From contig CM034537.1 of assembly GCA_020002185.1 (NCBI GenBank), positions 13,547,905-13,611,904 on the forward strand: DNA of 64,000 bases, written 5' to 3'. Below the pieces are notes generated by a model that was not told the origin of the DNA, ran no database searches, and worked only from the letters and a program-made list of their open reading frames with translations. The DNA comes from Paraescarpia echinospica (taxonomy: Eukaryota > Annelida > Polychaeta > Sabellida > Siboglinidae). Each line of letters opens with the position of its first letter. The stretch's first letter is position 1. Position numbers and translations under genes: made by a program. Below, piece after piece: positions 62,101-64,000 of this stretch.

Positions 62101-63205
62101 GTATATCTGTTTCCAGCGAGTGCGTCTACAGTTCATGCGATTCAACCTCGAGTATGGAAACCAGCTTTGTCCGTACGACGAAGTTAAGATTTTTGACGGA
62201 AATAGTGTATATGCAACACTGAAAGGGACATATTGTGGAACTTCTTTTCCTGGCGATTTCACGTCTTCGAGTAACGTAGTATTCGTGTCCTTTAAGTCAG
62301 ACTTTTCCGTCACAAGACCTGGGTTTTGGATTCGGTATTCTATGGGTAAGTCAGCTTACAATACCAGAAATGTAGGTTAATAAGTTTGTGTCATTCTAAA
62401 AATTATTGTGTTTCCAGCACATTGTGTTGAATTATTTAGTGTCTCCCCATTTGTCTTCATTAGGATCAATTTACGTATTAAATACTTAATACAAATATTC
62501 TCTATGTGTCTTCAAGGCAGTCCGCCAGTGTTACACAAACATTGTGTATGTATATATGTATGTATGTACGTATGCATTGATGTATGCATGTATGTATGTA
62601 TGTATGTATGTACGTATGCACGTATGTACGTATGTTTTTATGTTTGTATGTATGTATGTATGTATGTATGTATGTATGTATGTATGTGTATATGTGTGTG
62701 TGCGTGTGTATGTATGTATGTATGTACGTACGTACGTACGTATGTATGTATGTATGTATGTATGTACGTACGTATGTATGTATGTATGTATATATGCATG
62801 TATGCATGTAACTTATATCTGTACATATGTAAGTTAAGTATTTCGTCTAATAATTCCCTTGGTTTTAGGTATACTACCGGGATTAGGATTCATACTGTAC
62901 AATACTGTATCATGAATCGGTTGCTAATGAATTAACGCCTGTTTTCTGCGATTGATCCTAGCTAGCTATTTGAATACTTTCTATGGTACATCAATACCAT
63001 AATGGGCGTATATGCGTTCGTATGTATTTTCTAAGAGTATGTTGAACATATAATGATATACGTATGTGTATTCCTACGTAATGTGCTAGATTAAATGATG
63101 TTCAGAATAATAAATATAATAAAAATACCTACATGGGGTCAAATAAATGTTATGTTACGTTATGTTATCAAATTGATACGACTACTATAATTACGCTATG
63201 ATGTG

Positions 63206-63242
<37 letters not shown>

Positions 63243-63887
63243 ATATATATATGTATATATATATGTATATATATATGTATATATATATATATATATGTAT
63301 ATACTGTATATATATATATATATAATGTTCAGTTTTCATTTTCTCGCAGCGTCTTGCAGCGGACTGACCGTTTTGACAGCACCACAGGGGGAGTTTGGGA
63401 CGGACGGTTCTTCTTATGGAAACTATGAGAAATGTGCGTGGAAGATTCAAATCCCTGGAAACCACAAGGTAGGACAGTGTGCGTTTGTGTGTGCGCGCGC
63501 GTGCGTTTGTGTGCGTGCGTGCGTGCGTGTGTGTATGTGTGCTTGTCTGGTGTCTATGCGGATGTATATACGTAGATCAGTGTGTTGGTATGTGTATGTG
63601 TGTCTGTTTGTGAATGCATAGTCCTCACATATACTCACACAGAGTGTCTGCCCACAGAGAGTGCGTCTACACTTCACCAGTCTCGACCTCGAGTATGGAC
63701 GCCGCAGCTGCCCTTATGACAAGGTGATGGTCTATGACGGGAGTGACAACAAAGCGCCGCTGAAAGGGACGTTCTGTGGAAAAAAAACACCCCAAACGTA
63801 TCGCATCTACGGGGACCACAATATTCGTGACTTTCTCGTCTGACTACTCGATAACAGGGTCGGGCTTCCGGATTCGGTATGCCTTAG
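51387..63887 (+). CDS. secreted multi-CUB-domain protein, 11 exons seen, 3' end beyond window
   Basis: Spliced gene assembled from GT/AG sites and frame. Exons: 51387-51443, 51834-51882, 52306-52377, 53197-53271, 56271-56360, 57516-57631, 61145-61373, 61660-61775, 62117-62345, 63350-63468, 63658-63887. Product about 460 residues so far: signal peptide (1 to about 19), a basic/polar linker (20-114), then CUB1 (about 116-229), CUB2 (231-344) and CUB3 (346-460). Each CUB has the four Cys of the fold (TC/SC..., KC/SCxW, DCPYD or equivalent, FCG/YCG) and the acidic residues LEYG, CPYD and F.SD.S used by calcium-binding CUBs. Likely extracellular protein-protein or matrix recognition, a role inferred from the domain. 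No protease, EGF or sushi domain is visible in this part. All introns are GT/AG; two hold LINEs. Confidence 0.85.
51834..51882 (+). CDS. CUB gene exon 2: linker
   Basis: Acceptor TGTGTTTAG, donor GAAA|GTGAGT. Encodes GKVFKPNVDEQEEPSE, acidic and polar. Phase 0 in, phase 1 out. Confidence 0.75.
52306..52377 (+). CDS. CUB gene exon 3: linker
   Basis: Acceptor TTTTTTTTTACAG, donor GAAG|GTAAAT. Encodes APESVVKASAPHEYAPAFHR and REE. 72 bp, phase 1 to phase 1. Confidence 0.75.
53197..53271 (+). CDS. CUB gene exon 4: linker
   Basis: Acceptor TTTTTACCACAG, donor CAAG|GTATAT. Encodes IPQTGLKSLEHANVHLRQHP and ATVQ. 75 bp, phase 1 to phase 1. Confidence 0.75.
53300..53450 (+). repeat. tandem duplication in intron 4, period about 94 bp
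   Basis: CATTGGGGCCTTTTTCTCAA with AACCAATAGTAAATATG (about 53304) recurs as CATCGGGGCCTTTCCTCAAA with CCAATGGTAAATATGG (about 53396), and both are followed by TTACAAARYAGTRCAATTA. Confidence 0.75.
53664..56175 (-). mobile_element. CR1-like LINE in intron 4 of the CUB gene, antisense, 5'-truncated
   Basis: Read on the minus strand from 56175: endonuclease (ISDAELGLTGYVMF, RIGRRGGGVILYIKES, LVYRNPNISIEENEK, IIMGDFNHGDIQWKYLQSMG, LVLSSHNELVDN, GTSDHNQIHF), a spacer, then decayed RT with VEIVYLDFQKAFDKVPHQRL (54472-54681). Next are WSEKWQMLFNFGKCKCVHTG and the end region RGDQIEVFKIINGYENIDRN with RLDIRKFSFSQILNELNRLF to the 3' end near 53664. Same family as 2185-2830 and 5630-5955. The YADD part falls in a frame break near 54700-54560. 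It is the longest family member here (2.5 kb). The 5' edge ends in a TA tract at 56170-56195. Confidence 0.88.
56271..56360 (+). CDS. CUB gene exon 5: linker
   Basis: Acceptor CAGTTAACAG, donor ACAG|GTACGG. Encodes ELRHTVKVQTGMKRRFPSYG and SVAPQGPTT. 90 bp, phase 1 to phase 1. The nearer CATACAG acceptor would give an immediate stop, so it is rejected. Confidence 0.75.
57516..57631 (+). CDS. CUB gene exon 6: CUB1 first half
   Basis: Acceptor TTCTTCTTTTTCAG, donor CCAG|GTTAGG. Encodes TCSKPSTLTKFPGSFGTKA, SHYENFEKCWWRIQAPGNQ. First two CUB cysteines. 116 bp, phase 1 to phase 0, same length as exon 8. Confidence 0.88.
58070..60640 (+). mobile_element. CR1/jockey-group LINE in intron 6, decayed
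   Basis: The RT-proximal region begins at about 58070 (EMYNKLNQYSTTDPNLNYN, KWITHGLLKSIKNRD). The RT frame 59067-59462 has FLDLSKAIDTIDHSILLNKL, then TTGVSQGSILGPLLFIIYIN and the catalytic MYADDTTLF at about 59348. The C-terminal part follows in broken frames to about 60240. The 3' end is GGGTCTAAATAAAAGTTTCT at about 60611-60630. The endonuclease is missing. Same family as 19440-22640 (FYLDLSKAFDT, MYADDTT) but in better condition in the RT. It is inserted in the sense orientation of the host gene. Confidence 0.85.
61145..61373 (+). CDS. CUB gene exon 7: CUB1 second half
   Basis: Acceptor TTTGTTTACAG, donor TAGAG|GTGAGA. Encodes RIRLHFYSFYLEYGSRDCPY, DYVKVHDGN, GKFCGINVPGDI and FVSFTSDVSITRSGFMIRYS. 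Calcium-type acidic residues and Cys 3 and 4 are present. 229 bp, phase 0 to phase 1. Confidence 0.9.
61660..61775 (+). CDS. CUB gene exon 8: CUB2 first half
   Basis: Acceptor TTGCTCACTGCAG, donor CAAA|GTGAGA. Encodes SCNKLSYVNGKSGGFGTVG, SSYANYESCSWRIQVPRGK. 116 bp, same phases as exon 6. Confidence 0.88.
62117..62345 (+). CDS. CUB gene exon 9: CUB2 second half
   Basis: Acceptor ATCTGTTTCCAG, donor ATGG|GTAAGT. Encodes RVRLQFMRFNLEYGNQLCPY, DEVKIFDGN, GTYCGTSFPGDF, FVSFKSDFSVTRPGFWIRYS. 229 bp like exon 7, phase 0 to phase 1. Confidence 0.9.
62540..62812. repeat. (TATG)n/(TACG)n microsatellite in intron 9
   Basis: Degenerate TATG array with TACG and GTGT variants; long frames over it are artefacts. 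Confidence 0.95.
63205..63325. repeat. TA/GT microsatellite in intron 9
   Basis: (TA)n with short GT and TATG parts, ending 25 bp before the exon 10 acceptor. Confidence 0.95.
63350..63468 (+). CDS. CUB gene exon 10: CUB3 first half
   Basis: Acceptor TTCATTTTCTCGCAG, donor CAAG|GTAGGA. Encodes SCSGLTVLTAPQGEFGTDG, SSYGNYEKCAWKIQIPGNHK. 119 bp, one codon longer than exons 6 and 8, same phases. Confidence 0.88.
63658..63887 (+). CDS. CUB gene exon 11: CUB3 second half, one-base disturbance
   Basis: Acceptor GTCTGCCCACAG, donor TTAG|GTGAGA. Encodes RVRLHFTSLDLEYGRRSCPY, DKVMVYDGSD and GTFCGKK, then the frame is lost in a run of eight A (63780-63787). One frame over, the sequence reads TTIFVTFSSDYSITGSGFRI and ends at the same donor position. 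The exon is 230 bp where its two homologues are 229 bp, so there is one extra base, most likely an A. Confidence 0.8.
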
Positions 63888-64000
63888 GTGAGACCTACAT
63901 TTTAAAAACAAAAATGCATGCCTAATACGATTGTTGTACAAGCTCCAGATAGCCCAAGGATAACGGAATATATGGCCTATCGAAAGCCCAGCAATTTGTT
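63888..64000 (+). other. start of intron 11 of the CUB gene
   Basis: Follows the donor of exon 11; no further exon is seen before the window ends. Confidence 0.7.

Noticed and set aside
62502..62935. 175-codon frame after CUB2 as a coding exon
   Set aside because: It is almost entirely TATG microsatellite within intron 9.

Overview
This window is animal nuclear DNA. Three things show this: a spliced gene with consensus GT/AG introns, many decayed non-LTR retrotransposons (LINEs) of several clades, and long GT, CT, GA, CATA and ACGT microsatellites. No bacterial, organellar or viral gene organisation is seen. The mix of CUB-domain and farnesoic-acid-methyltransferase-domain secreted proteins with RTE, CR1 and L2 LINEs suggests an aquatic invertebrate. 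A lophotrochozoan such as a mollusc is my best guess, but that is inference.

Host genes. (1) Plus strand, 51387 to beyond the right edge: a secreted protein with a signal-peptide exon, four short linker exons and three CUB domains. Each CUB domain is split over two exons in the same phase pattern (1-0-1). Eleven exons were placed by splice sites and reading frame, and the gene runs off the window. (2) Minus strand, about 5385 to 4165: the last two recognised exons of a secreted protein with a Methyltransf_FA-like domain followed by a cysteine-rich C-terminal domain. Both genes carry a one-base disturbance in a homopolymer (A8 in CUB3, G6 in the lectin-like exon). (3) A short possible terminal exon with a C2HC-like finger at 42845-43072.

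Mobile elements fill most of the rest. 1-1890: RTE-like LINE split by a 222-bp insertion. 2185-2830, 5630-5955 and 53664-56175: three pieces of one CR1-like LINE family. 5956-10271: a two-ORF LINE with a TTCATTC tail. 10272-11740: RTE-like LINE on the minus strand, with a tRNA-like sequence just upstream of its 5' end. 16749-18202: zinc-finger LINE flanked by a 15-bp direct repeat. 19440-22640 and 58070-60640: two copies of another LINE family. 22780-23790 and 31085-32720: two L2-like LINEs on the minus strand. 27420-30520: nearly full-length RTE LINE. 33950-34335: Ty3/gypsy remnant. 45380-47840: DNA transposon with roughly 430-bp terminal inverted repeats around a broken gene.

From 34.8 to 42.8 kb lies a repeat-rich zone. 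It holds a 150-bp near-palindrome with a 52-bp perfect stem, three copies (two direct, one inverted) of an unnamed repeat associated with GA and CATA microsatellites, and a broken zinc-finger/PHD-type protein cluster. Both large introns of the CUB gene hold LINEs, which explains much of its length. Nearly all transposon reading frames are broken, so these are mostly fossils. No CRISPR array, rRNA or functional tRNA was found.
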